Origin: Henckelia pumila
Lineage: Eukaryota > Streptophyta > Magnoliopsida > Lamiales > Gesneriaceae
Length of the DNA stretch: 64,000 nucleotides
NCBI RefSeq assembly: GCF_033568475.1
Contig: NW_027331831.1
Location: 62,001-126,000 of the forward strand
Reading direction: 5' to 3'
The position numbers were made by a program, and so were the translations under genes. Of the stretch, positions 45,153 to 55,891 are shown one piece after another (positions within the stretch are counted from its first letter, which is position 1; every line of letters begins with the position of its first letter). A model generated the notes under the pieces. The model was not told the DNA's origin. It made no database searches and saw only the letters and a list, made by a program, of their open reading frames with translations.

Positions 45153-45168
45153 TGGCACCGTCTGTGGG
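45153..45168 (+). other. gypsy primer-binding site
   Basis: TGGCACCGTCTGTGGG, three bases after the LTR end, one base off the TGGCGCCGTCTGTGGG form common in Tat-group elements. Confidence 0.65.
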
Positions 45169-45211
45169 AAACTTGTTCTTTACGTCATTGAGAGAACATA
45201 TTACTTCAAAA

Positions 45212-46101
45212 ATGTCTCAAGGAAATAATAACAATGGAAACGCACCGCCGAGTATTACTATCACCCGTGAAGACTTGACTGCGCTAATGGAAAACACAGC
45301 AGCACTCGCAGCAAAAGATGAAGTTGCTCAGTACCTAGAAACCCGTAAGCGCAAAAGCAGCAAGAAAAAGGCTCAGACTGAAGACTCATCATCTCTTGAC
45401 CCTAATAACGAAGACCCACATAATGATAAGTCTAAAGTGAATGATAAAGATCAAGGGGGGACCAAGAAAAATACTACCCAAAAAGACGGTGAAGCAAGTG
45501 TTCACACAGTTCATGACACCTCTGGCGAAAACAAGATCACTAATTCAACTCGGAAGGATGGATCTTGCACACATGTAACTGGAGAGAATATGTCCACAAT
45601 TTTGTCGTCGCGTTGAAGCCCCTTCTTTGATGACATATTATCTGAAGCATTACCAAAGGGAGTCAAAATCCCCAGCTTACCTGAGTTCGATGGAACGAGT
45701 GACCCCAAGACCATATTAACAAATTCTACGCGAAAGCGGATTTGTATGATATCACAGATGCTGCATACTGTAAAATTTTCCGAACAACAATATCAGGAAG
45801 AGCACTCACATGGTTCAATAAGTTACTCTCTGGATCTATTGCCAATTTGGAGCAACTTACTGACTACTTCCTCCAGCAATTCTCAATTAACAAGAAATAC
45901 CCGAAAACAGCAGCATATTTGTTCACAGTCATTCAAAAAGAAGGAGAATGTTTGAGGGACTATGTTCGGCGATTTACTCATGCGGTGCACAAAGTCTTAC
46001 ACATGAACCATGACTTGTTAGCTGGAATAATGCAACAAAACTTGTGCCATCGGAAGTTCAAGGAATCAATAGCGGGAAGGCCGCCCAAAAACTTAGAGTA
46101 A
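45212..46101 (+). pseudogene. gypsy gag, broken
   Basis: ATG at 45212 (MSQGNNNNGNAPPSI). The hydrophilic N-terminal part ends at a stop at 45616. The conserved retrotransposon gag domain continues in another frame (45742-46101; ALTWFNKLLSGSI, DYFLQQFS, LRDYVRRFTHAV). It is separated from the rest by an in-frame TAA at 46099-46101. Confidence 0.8.
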
Positions 46102-46104
46102 TTA

Positions 46105-49100
46105 TTGGAAAGAGCTGAGAAATACATACGGGTTGAAGAATCTGTAGAGCCACACTACTTGAATAAAAGAAAGAGAGAAGAAGATAAATCAGATATTAGA
46201 AAACGAGACGAGAAGCGAACAACACAGAGCCCCCGCATCCAAAATACACCCCTCAATGCACGTCTGACCGATATACTGGTAGTGGCTGAAAAACAAGGAT
46301 TGTTGCGTCCCCCTTGCCCAATGCAAAATAACCCAAAGCGCCATCGTTCGGAAAAGTACTGTCATTTTCATAAAGATAAAGGTCATACTACAGAAGATTG
46401 CTTCAGTTTGCAAGCAGAAATTGAAAAACTCATAAAGCGCGGACATTTGGGGAATTTTGTGGACAAATCCCGCGGTGAGAAGCGAGATGACAGGCGTCGG
46501 GACGAACAACCAAAACGTGACTATCAAAAATGCCATGATGAAACTGGAAAACAACATGAACGAGCTGATGAAAATTTGCCCTCGGGAAATGTAATCGTCG
46601 TAATCACTGGGGGGCCTGCTTGTGGCGACTTAAACAATGCAAGAAAAGCCCTTCTACGGGCAGCAAAAGGAACCAACAACTTTTCTAGCCCCACATCCTT
46701 GTCGATAGATGAAATTGGAACCATCCAAGATGGATTATCATTCAGTGACAAAGATTTGAAGAACCCTCGGGGTACACGTAATGATGCTTTAATTATCTCA
46801 GCCACAATCTCCAATTTTTGGGTAAAGAAAATTCTAGTGGATTCAGGAAGTTCAGCCGACATAATTTTTCATGATGCATTCATGAAGTTGGGTATTAGTA
46901 ATGCACAGTTAACTCCAGTCAACACTCCACTAGTCGGATTTTCCGAAGGAATAGTTGAAGCTTTGGGAGAAGTAACGTTTCCTCTTTCCTTGGGTTCTTA
47001 CCCCAAACGGTCTACTAAGATGGTGAAATTCCTTGTAGTAAAGGCTTCATCTGCGTACAATGTGATATTGGGACGACCAAGTCTCAATATATTCCAAGCC
47101 ATCGGATCGACATATCATATGAAGCTGAAGTTTACAACTCCAGGAGGAGTAGGAAAAGCCGTTGGTGACCATCGTCTAGCCAGAGAGTGTCATGCGGTGA
47201 CACTACGGGGTTCATCAGGAAATCGTAAAAGACAAGTTTCTAGTGAGGAAAGAGCACCGAAACCTGGAAAAATTTTACGTGAAAACGGAATACATTTGGT
47301 GGATGAAGAAGCCCAAAGCAAAGAGAGAATAACAGCAACCGAAACTCTGAAACATGTGGCAATCATTCCAACCGATCCCAAGAAAACCCTGAAGATCGGG
47401 ACCGAATTACCTCCTGAGTTGGAAGAAAAGTTGAAAAATTTCCTTGGTCGCAATTTGGACATGTTTGCTTGGGGTGATGAACCTCTGCCCGGAATACCTC
47501 ATGAACATGCACTCCATCACCTCCGTGTTGATCCAAAAATGAAACCCGTGAAGCAAAATAAAAGAGCATTTGGTCCAGAGAAAAATTGGCATATAGCCGC
47601 TGAAGTGGAGAAACTCTTAGCGGCAAAGTACATCAGGCCAGTTTCATACCCAGATTGGCTTGCAAATGTGGTTTTAGTACCGAAGCCTGGAGAAAAGTGG
47701 CGTTTGTGTATAGATTTCACTAATCTCAACAAAGCATGCCCCAAAGATCCGTTTTCACTCCCACGAATTGATTTGTTAGTCGATTCGACAGCAGGATGCG
47801 AACTGCTCACTTTTCTTGATGCATATCAAGGATACAATCAGATTGTCCTAGCGCCAGAAGACCAGGAAAAATCAAGTTTCATCACTGACCGAGGAATTTA
47901 TTGTTATGATGTTATGCCGTTTGGGTTGAAAAATGCTGGAGCTACCTATCAACGTCTAGTAAATACCATGTTCGAACACTTGATCGGGCATAACATGGAA
48001 GTTTATATAGATGACATGCTCGTCAAAAGTATTCAAGCGTCTAATCACTTGGAAGATCTTGAGGAATGCTTCAGTATACTCAGAAAATACAAGATGAAAC
48101 TTAATCCGGATAAATGCACTTTTGTTGTACGAGGAGGCAAATTTCTTGGCTATATGGTTTCAGAACGAGGAATAGAAGCCAAACCTGAAAAATCAAAGCA
48201 ATTTTAAACATGAATCCTCCGAAGAGTGTAAAAGGCATCCAAGAGTTGACAGGACGTTTGGCCGCCCTCAACCGATTTATCTCAAGATCTGCAGACAAGG
48301 GTTTACCATTCTTCAAAATGCTGAGAAGTGGGAAAGGTTTTCGATGGACAGAAGAGTGTCAGCAAGCATTTGACGAGTTGAAAGTGCATCTGACCTCTCC
48401 GCCGTTGTTGGTAAAACCAAACGAAGGTGACACCCTATTGATTTATCTGGCAATATATGCGGAATAGGTAAGTGCAGTATTGGTCTCTGAAGTAGGACGT
48501 GAGCACAAACCAGTTTATTATATCAGCCGAACTTTACATGGAGCAGAATTAAGATATACAAAGATCGAGAAACTGGCACTGGCTTTGGTAACTGCAGCAA
48601 GAAAACTACGTCCTTACTTTCAGTCTCATCCAATAATTGTACTCACCAATCATCCTCCCAAACAAATTATTTCGAGTCCTGAAGCATCAGGGAGAATGGT
48701 TAAGTGAGCTGTCGAGTTAAGCCAATATGGAATTGAATATCGCCCACGTCCAGCAATTAAAGCACAGATTCTGGCCGATTTTCTAGTAGAGATGACAGTG
48801 ACTCAAGAAGAAAGCTCCACCCAGACATGGATGGTTTATGTCGACGGGTCATCAACCTCTACAGGAAGCGGTGCAGGTATAGTTATGGAGAGCCCACAGG
48901 GAGATAAATTTCAATATGCCATAAAATTTCTATTCCCTGCAACAAATAATGAGGCAGAATATGAAGCTTTCATAATGGGAATTAAATTGGCTTTGTTGGT
49001 CGGAGCAAAAAGACTGACGATACACAGTGACTCCCAACTTATCGTCAGTCAGGTTAATGGAAATTATGAAGCGAAGGAAGATAAAATGCTTGAATACCTC

Positions 49101-49492
49101 ACTCAAGTAAATGAACTTCTCTCGTGTTTAGACATCTATGATATAAAGCAGATACCTAGAGGGGAAAATGAGTCAGCAGACCTTGTATTGAGAAAATCTG
49201 ACATCTTGAAGTCCGTTCGCAAGCTAGATCCGAAATGGGAAGGCCCATACAAAGTCCCTCCAACATTACAATGATAGAGTCAAGCCAAGGTCTTTTCAAG
49301 TTGGAGACCTTGTATTGAGAAAATCTGACATCTTGAAATCCGTTGGCAAGCTAGATCCGAAATGGGAAGGCCCATACAAATTAATTGAGATAGTGAAGAT
49401 GGGAACATATCGCCTCCGACATTCAGATGGAAGAATACTTCCCAGACCTTGGAACGTGGCCAACCTGAAGAAATTTTATGCATAAATTGCAA
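46105..49492 (+). pseudogene. gypsy pol with dual RNase H, integrase deleted
   Basis: 46105-48207 is one open frame: the knuckle region YCHFHKDKGHTTEDC, protease ILVDSGSSADIIF, and RT with WRLCIDFTNLNKACPKDPF, DAYQGYNQI and the box VYIDDMLVKS. A frameshift at 48207 is followed by the classical RNase H (48210-48707), with stops at 48465 and 48705. The second RNase H follows (48792 onward; WMVYVDGSS, NNEAEYEAFIMG, HSDSQLIVSQVNG). Directly after ENESAD comes only the C-terminal tail of integrase (LVLRKSDILKS and WNVANLKKFYA), partly duplicated. The catalytic integrase core is missing. Confidence 0.88.
49190..49372 (+). repeat. partial duplication of the integrase tail
   Basis: About 67 bp (49190-49256) recurs at 49306-49372 with few changes. 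The connector holds CTCCCTCCAACATTA-like sequence also found at 49491-49505. This looks like template switching between the end of RNase H, the integrase tail and the 3' untranslated region. Confidence 0.7.
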
Positions 49493-50670
49493 CTCCCTCC
49501 AACATTAGGCTATATTTACCTTTTTTGTTATTAGCATATTTACTTTATGTTTCTCTATTACAATTTTGTGATGCAGTTTTCAACTAATTTCATTATTTTG
49601 TTATACAAGCAGATTACTTTGTCGAAAGCATATCATATCTCCTCTCCTATACTAACGCTTACTTACGACATAAACGTTATAGACCCTAGCAATCATAAAA
49701 AAATTTCCAACAATAAGAGGCTTGGACAGCCCCATGGGACATTTGAACTTAGGATGCTGTAAGAGGTCAGGACGACATAATAATATTATAAGTCCCGGGA
49801 TACCTCACCACACACCAAGTGGGTTTAGGAATTTCCCATGAGACAAAATCTTGGGAGACTGATCCCCTCCCAAGTACTCCAATGTTAAAGCGATAGTATT
49901 TTATCCATCAAGCAAGTATGCAATAGCAACTTCAAAATACAAAGAGATATGATAACCGACAAAATTGAATATATATTAAAAAAGGAAAATAATTGTTCCT
50001 CCACCAACTGCTTACGCACTCAAAAAGAGTAAACAAAATCTAAGACTTCAAAGTCTTTATTACAAATAACAAATATTTCCCAAAAGTAGCAAGAAATAAT
50101 AAAGCTAAACTGCTCCATGGCTCTAAAGAGTAGTTTCCATGTAGCTTTGACACGCACCCCTCGTCTTTATTCAAGCTAGAAGTTCGAACGCAAAGCTTCG
50201 ATCATCTCCTCGTCACCCAGACCTCCCAATAAATTTCCTAAGGCTGATCTTCAACTCTTTCAGACGCAGTCCTAGGCTCCGGAATTTTAGGGTAAATCTT
50301 CATAATAATTTCCTCCGGAACTAATTGTGTTTTCCGCAATTCTTTGCGACAATCCACTACAACTTCATCATGAATAACAATCCCCCGCTGAATCACTTCA
50401 TCTCTAAAGCTGTGGATGCTTGATAGCCTTCAATCGCTTTTTCTTCGGTACCGCAAAAGACTCTTGCCTACTGTCAAGTTGAGAAAGTTCTCTCCGGTCT
50501 CCAATTCATGGGAATGTTTCCCCTTAAGTTGCTCCATCTCCTTGCACAATGCATCGTACTTTTTGGATTTTTCTTTAAGTTCCTTTTGCGACTTGAGAAA
50601 ATCATCTTGAGCCTTAGTGTTTTCCTCGCCAAGTCTTTGGCACTCACCCCTTAAGGATGTCAGCTCGTCA
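49493..50670 (+). other. gypsy 3' noncoding region
   Basis: No conserved ORF; lies between pol and the antisense ORF. Short ORFs seen here are not supported. Confidence 0.5.
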
Positions 50671-52272
50671 TCAAATTTTTTCCCGGAATTTCGAGACCTC
50701 TCTTCTCGAAATTGAAAAGTGCGAGCAAGCGATAAAATCTGTAAACACCCATAGATAAAGAATATTATTTACTACATAAAAATCATAACAAGTAACAAAC
50801 GTATAATAATATACCTGGAAGGCAGACGAGGCAAGAGACCGAGTTAATACTTCGGTAGGCTGAGGCAGTAGATACAACCTGTCATGATCTCCAATGAGAT
50901 TAGCTCCGGTTCTCCAACCAATATCTGGATCCTTCAAATCCCAAAAAGAGCCAGCATTATTCCTATGAGTCACACCCTCCAAGAACAAGTGGAGACCCTC
51001 ACGAGTGTCGAGAGGAACTGTTCGTTCATCATCACGTCTTCTTTTTGGATTTATTCTACATTATTATTCTCCCTAATACGGGTATCACGGTCAGCATCAT
51101 TTCTTCTACCACCATTCCTTCGGTCACGAGTGTCAGTATTTCTAGATGGAGGACCAGAACGATTGACACGGTCGGATAGCCCGGGAGAATTCCTCCTTCT
51201 TGAAATCCCTTGGGAATTATGATTACCTCGATCTATTGGTGACTCTTTTCTCGACGTCTTTGACGAAGTCTTCTCGTTTTTCTCTATGCAAGCGCGAACC
51301 TCCGCCAAACTTATTTTGTCACCTACAAACAAACACAAAGAGAAAAGAGAGAATGATCAATAAATAAATTTAATAAATTTTAAATTAACACAAGTAGAAG
51401 AATTCCAAGGAGACCCAAAATATAGTTATCAAAATTTAACTTGGACAAAGCATTACCAGTAGGAACCAACCTCCTAGGATCGACTATTTCGTCAAAAAGA
51501 CCTAAGGATCGACAGTCAAGCTGCAAAGTACGGTGAGTTTTTCCAAGTATGATCTTTCCAGGCCCCAGACTCCAAGTCATGGGCACCCCCCCTGTCATAA
51601 TCCCAAACGTAAAAAAACTCCGATCTCCACGCACTCTTTGGAGACGAAAAATGGGATAAAAATTTACAGTCCACACGAGGTTGAAAATAAATATAAGAGT
51701 CGGGCATGGAACGACGCACCATGAAGAGAGAGAAAAATAGCTCCGCAGTCGGAATCAATTGAATTTCGCTCATTCTACGTAGAAAACATGAAAATACAAG
51801 GATATCCCCCGGGGTCAACTGACTAAAACTCACACCAAGCCTACAAACAATTTATATCAAAATGGCATTAGGAGGAAGTGAAACCCATAATTAAAATATT
51901 CCAAATAAACGGCAAAATATCCCGCGGGAGAGCACTGACAAGAATCTTCTTTTTTCGGAATTTTCATAATATATTTTGACAATAACTCAAGTTTCTCACA
52001 CGGGTTTGAAATTTCCGAATTACCCAATACACACTCGTCAACCCCCTCAGACGAACCTCCGGATCTACTATTTTCACAATAGTCAGGTTCACTAACAATT
52101 TTTAAGGGAATCAGACTCTCCGGGTAGCGCGGCAAAGGGGCGTCTAAATCACTCAAAGGAGAAACACAATCATCAAAATCACTATTGTCACTGTACTCTG
52201 TGCGAGGAGATAAATTTTTATTCCGGTTCGCTCTCAACAAGGATAATATCTTACCCCGTGGTGGATATCCTG

Positions 52273-52341
<69 letters not shown>

Positions 52342-52360
52342 TATACAAATACCAATCCAA
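50671..52360 (-). pseudogene. antisense ORF of the Tat-type element, broken
   Basis: Minus-strand coding pieces run from about 52240 down to 50671 in several frames. One carries LTPGDILVFSCFLRRMSEIQ, FFSLFMVRRS and WRSEFFYVWDYD, the pattern of a widespread plant protein of unknown function seen as an antisense ORF in Retand/Grande-like elements. An Arg/Ser/Asn-rich segment (51051-51338) and a C-terminal piece follow. Frameshifts or stops separate the segments (near 51850, 51560, 51380, 51050). Some breaks may be introns rather than mutations. Function unknown. Confidence 0.6.
52276..52339. repeat. (AT)n microsatellite
   Basis: Thirty-two uninterrupted AT units at the upstream edge of the antisense ORF. 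It is likely to be length-variable and hard to assemble. Confidence 0.9.
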
Positions 52361-53598
52361 GCCACTAAGTCACGATATAATATTTGACAAGAAAAATAAG
52401 AATGCAAGAATCAAAATTCACACGATACTCATATAGCAAAAACGAAAAAAGAATAATATATATGTGTGTATGCGCATGCGTGTATATACATGTATCTGTC
52501 TATCTCTCTCACGGCCCAAGGAATTCATCAATGGCCATCGCTGCCCGTCGCCGTCGCCGCCCGATCGCTGCCCGTCGCCGTTGCCGCCCAATCGCCGCCC
52601 GTCATCATCGCTGCCCCATCTCTGCCCGCATCGCCACCAGAAATCAACCCCTCACCACCACTCCTCCTCCCTCTTGCCTTTCTGCCGCCGACGAGCCCAG
52701 ATCTGGTCATAGCCATGGCTGCAATTCACCCCCAGCAGACGTCGGAGATCTCAGTGCCGCTACAACTCCTTGCAGCAACCACCGCTACCATTTCTTTCCT
52801 CCCAGATCTGCCTCGCCGCATGTCTCTTTCTTCTCTGATTTGCAGCGCCATCGCTTCCTTCATCTTTGTTCGGAATCGCCGCGAGTTTTTCTCCTCTTGG
52901 GAATGCCTCACTGCGCGCCTTTTTCCCCCTTGGATCTGCTCCCTCACCGCTGCAGCTTCGTGTTTTCCTTCTTCACTTTGTCGTCATTGCAACCAACACC
53001 TTGCCGCCGCCACCGCGTGAATACCCGTGGAGATGGTGGAGATGATAGATAGATAGGAATACACACAACATATACATACACAATATATTTGTCTTTTTTC
53101 AAGTTGAGAGAAAGAAAGAGGAGAGAAACAATGTGCATCTATTAATTAAATTAAAGCCACGTGATCAGAGAATTGATTTGTAGCTGCCATGTGTCTTTAA
53201 AGAATTATATCTCCTTTAATATTTTGGCATGAGGCTTAGCAAACACTGCAAGGAAAATTCAGAAATAATCACGTTAATAAATTGTGATGAAAACTATACT
53301 GCGTTGCTGAATTTATAATGACAGTAGTTGACTGAGTTATACTGGGTTTCTACAGCTCATATTCTGGCAGGACTCTAATTCCCATCCAGTTATAATACAA
53401 TCATTATTCTACCAAAATTTTAATTCCATTGCATCACAGTCCTACTACGGTTACTCCATCATCACAGGTCGATCCCCATAATTTTTGCAGTGGCAAACAA
53501 TTTTCGTTCTCGGCAACTAAATTTCTGACAATACTCCAATAGAAATTCTACTCTCGGTCCTCTCACCACACGCGACACGCCCGTGATTGGGGGGCCTA
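52361..53598. other. gypsy region between antisense ORF and 3' LTR
   Basis: 52516-53020 is a GC-rich, CCG/CGC-repetitive tract (GCCCGTCGCCGTCGCCGCCC and imperfect copies). Open frames on it are low-complexity by-products and differ in every frame. It probably contains the antisense-ORF promoter. 53021-53598 is AT-rich and ends in the G-rich tract GATTGGGGGGCCTA, the polypurine tract. Confidence 0.5.
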
Positions 53599-54033
53599 TG
53601 ATAGGTTACACCTAAAAGTTCAACTGGGCCTGAGCCCAATCATGAAAATCCACTCCAAATATTTTTGAGGTCCAAGCTTATTTAAATATTATATATATTT
53701 AATTCAAGCAGACCCTGAATTCTACAAAAGCCCATAAGAGGCTCAAGCCCATGAAACTCTCTGAATATCTATAAATAGCTCAAGTCACCTCATTATTAAG
53801 GTACACACTTTCTTTAGCACTATAACGCTCTACTCTTGATTATTATTCATTGAGTAATCGCTAACTTGAGCGTCGGAGTGCCTTCACCGAGAACCCTTCC
53901 GGCTCCTCTGACTTTGTTTTGTGACGTAGGAACAACCCACTGAAGATCTCCATCGGGAACATACAAGGATCCGTTGATACTCCGGACTTTGCGGAAGCAA
54001 CGTGTCATATACAAGTTATTTTTGGCTACATCA
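53599..54033 (+). repeat. gypsy 3' LTR
   Basis: 435 bp, same ends and TATA-like element as the 5' LTR, preceded by a polypurine tract and followed by GGAAT. Confidence 0.9.
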
Positions 54034-55084
54034 GGAATGGAGAAAGATTAGTTTTTTTTATGATCTTCTGATATGTTTGGATCTCAGAAATGTGTTTGTA
54101 TATATAGGTGGATTTCAATTTCAAGAAAGTAGTTCGAATCAAGCCAAGTAGATCAGTTGTGGCTAGAAAAAAATTTGAGAAACACAAGCACATGAAGACT
54201 AGCTAACATGATTTTGTCTGCCTCTAATCACAAGTACTCATGTTGGAGATAATGTTCCCTACCAATTTCAGCAACAAACACCCAAAGAGTCCTTATTAAT
54301 TATAAACACAAGCACATGAAGACTTTATAGAGAAAATTCCAGGTCAATTTTCTCTAGAACCCTTTAATCTGTCTAATTGGTCACCCACGGGCAGGGTCAT
54401 GTGAAAAGAAACCATGATGGATACTTAGATTTAAAGGCTGAACTACCCCATTAATAATAAAGTCTTAATTTTTCTAACATACATTGAAATGGATAATGTC
54501 ATGTGATGAACTGTAAATTGTATGTATATTACTGCTTTGGAGTTGTAAAATCTGAAATAAAATTAAATGTTGATAAAAGATTCCACCAGTATTGTTGGGG
54601 TGACCTATTCTAATAAAACTAAGTTTTATTTATAGATTCTCGGAGTTCTCTAGACATTTTAGGTTTATTCCCCTTCAAAAGAAGGTTAATTGACTTAATT
54701 CATCTTCTCATTGTCTCATATTACGTTCTAGATTGCATCTACATGCATGATTCAAAGTTGTTAGAAATCGACGCATTTCATGAATCCGAATAGCCAAAAT
54801 GATCTGGATCTACTCATTTAAATTTGTTCCAGAAATTAAAGTTAGGACTTCAAGCTGAGATTGTTTGTGTAAACACCTTGCGGAGTGCTGGAAAAAGTAT
54901 TCATAGTATGGAACAAGATAATGCGTCGGAACAAAAATATTGGCGCACATTAATTACTGAAATTTTCTAACTGTCTTCATCATTTCGAATATTTTTCCAA
55001 TAACATATACACCAATTTGAATGGCTAAGAAGACTGTAATCCCTCAAACTAGCTAGCTAACTAGTACATAAGTTTCTACTCTAA
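54034..55084. other. detached SAUR promoter and A-B spacer
   Basis: 54034-54380 is the promoter of the 44431 pseudogene, displaced 9.3 kb by the gypsy element: TATA at 54100-54108, and an auxin core decayed to GAGATA at 54245. The rest matches 27.8-28.54 kb. Confidence 0.65.
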
Positions 55085-55266
55085 GGCACCGTTTGATTCA
55101 TGAATTGGATGATGAGAGATTAATAATATAAGGATTTTAAATCAATATACTTGGATTAGACAATGGTGAATGACACTATTAATCTTTGGAAGAACTTGAG
55201 CCAAACATTGGACAAAGCGATGATGATTAATCAATCAATGTGTTATTCTTCACACCAAACAATGCC
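55085..55266. mobile_element. Tourist-like MITE, 3-bp TSD TAA
   Basis: 182 bp with ends GGCACCGTTTGATTC and, inward from the right, GGCATTGTTTGGTGT. It is flanked by TAA (55082-55084 and 55267-55269), the PIF/Harbinger target. The uninterrupted site is CTCTAAAAGAC at 28540 in the paralog. It lies about 35 bp beyond the stop codon of the SAUR at 55301, probably in its 3' untranslated region. Confidence 0.82.
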
Positions 55267-55300
55267 TAAAAGACTAAAATCTAGTCAATATATATATACA

Positions 55301-55585
55301 TTATGTTCTTCTCAAGCAAGAGGTGACATCAACAAACAATTCTTCACTGCAAGGAATGGTGAGGCCACCCATCGGATGGCAAAATCCGTATTCTTCTTCA
55401 GCTTGGCATAGAAAACCTTGAAATGAAGGATGGTTTAAAAATGATACAGGAATCACGAATCGTTGCTTATATTCACTCTCTCCTACGTAAACAGCGCAAT
55501 ATCCTTTCGGAACATCAGTTGATCCGGTAGAATTTGATCTTTTCTCACTTGATAGAGATCGTTTCAGAATTTGTCGAATGGCCAT
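55301..55585 (-). CDS. SAUR family protein (type B), intact
   Basis: 94 residues, start [19 protein letters not shown] at 55585 (three upstream codons are not conserved). Core as in 28573-28857, from which it differs at one residue (CSEELF here, CGEELF there). The TATA box is at 55679-55688. It is the rightmost SAUR of the window. It keeps promoter and ORF although its neighbours on both sides were hit by insertions; the MITE at 55085 may lie in its 3' untranslated region. Confidence 0.93.
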   Translation of the reverse strand: MAIRQILKRSLSSEKRSNSTGSTDVPKGYCAVYVGESEYKQRFVIPVSFLNHPSFQGFLCQAEEEYGFCHPMGGLTIPCSEELFVDVTSCLRRT

Positions 55586-55891
55586 TTCTGACATACAAGA
55601 AGGGTTAATTTTTGGAATCTGGAATCATAATTGTTTGAGGATTGCTTTAGTTGTTGGTTTGAAGCTTGGAAGTGGGGAATATATATAGATGAATGTCATT
55701 GCCATTTAATCCTTTAAAATCTTGATAAAACAGGCATGTAGAAGTATGGTAGCTGGCGGAAATTAAAGCTAACAAAAGCACATGAAGAATCACATGAATT
55801 TGTCTTTCGATCATCATAATTATGATGAAGAATCTGTCATTTCAAAATCGTCTTTCTCCCTCACCTTCAGCCACAAATTGTTTTATAAGAC
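55586..55891. other. type B SAUR promoter
   Basis: Leader, TATA at 55679-55688 and distal promoter matching 28858-29195, ending at the insertion point of the next element. Confidence 0.6.

Larger units (their letters stand above)
44715..54033 (+). mobile_element. Tat-type Ty3/gypsy retrotransposon, TSD GGAAT
   Basis: 9.3 kb with two 435-bp LTRs starting TGATAGGTTAC and ending GGCTACATCA, flanked by the perfect 5-bp duplication GGAAT (44710-44714 and 54034-54038). Host sequence on both sides joins seamlessly when compared with 27438-27445. Order: gag, zinc knuckle, protease, RT, RNase H, a second RNase H, integrase tail, a 4-kb 3' region with an antisense ORF, and 3' LTR. A second (archaeal-type) RNase H plus an antisense 3' ORF are marks of the Tat/Ogre/Retand group. 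Integrase is almost wholly deleted and the polyprotein carries several stops. Confidence 0.92.

Noticed and set aside
45742-45955. overlapping alternative frame in the gypsy gag region
   Set aside because: Shadow of the gag domain that is clearly coded in the adjacent frame.
52384-53052. 222-codon plus-strand ORF with Arg/Pro/Ser-rich repeats
   Set aside because: It lies on a CCG-rich low-complexity tract inside the gypsy element. Several other frames over the same DNA are equally open and no domain is visible.
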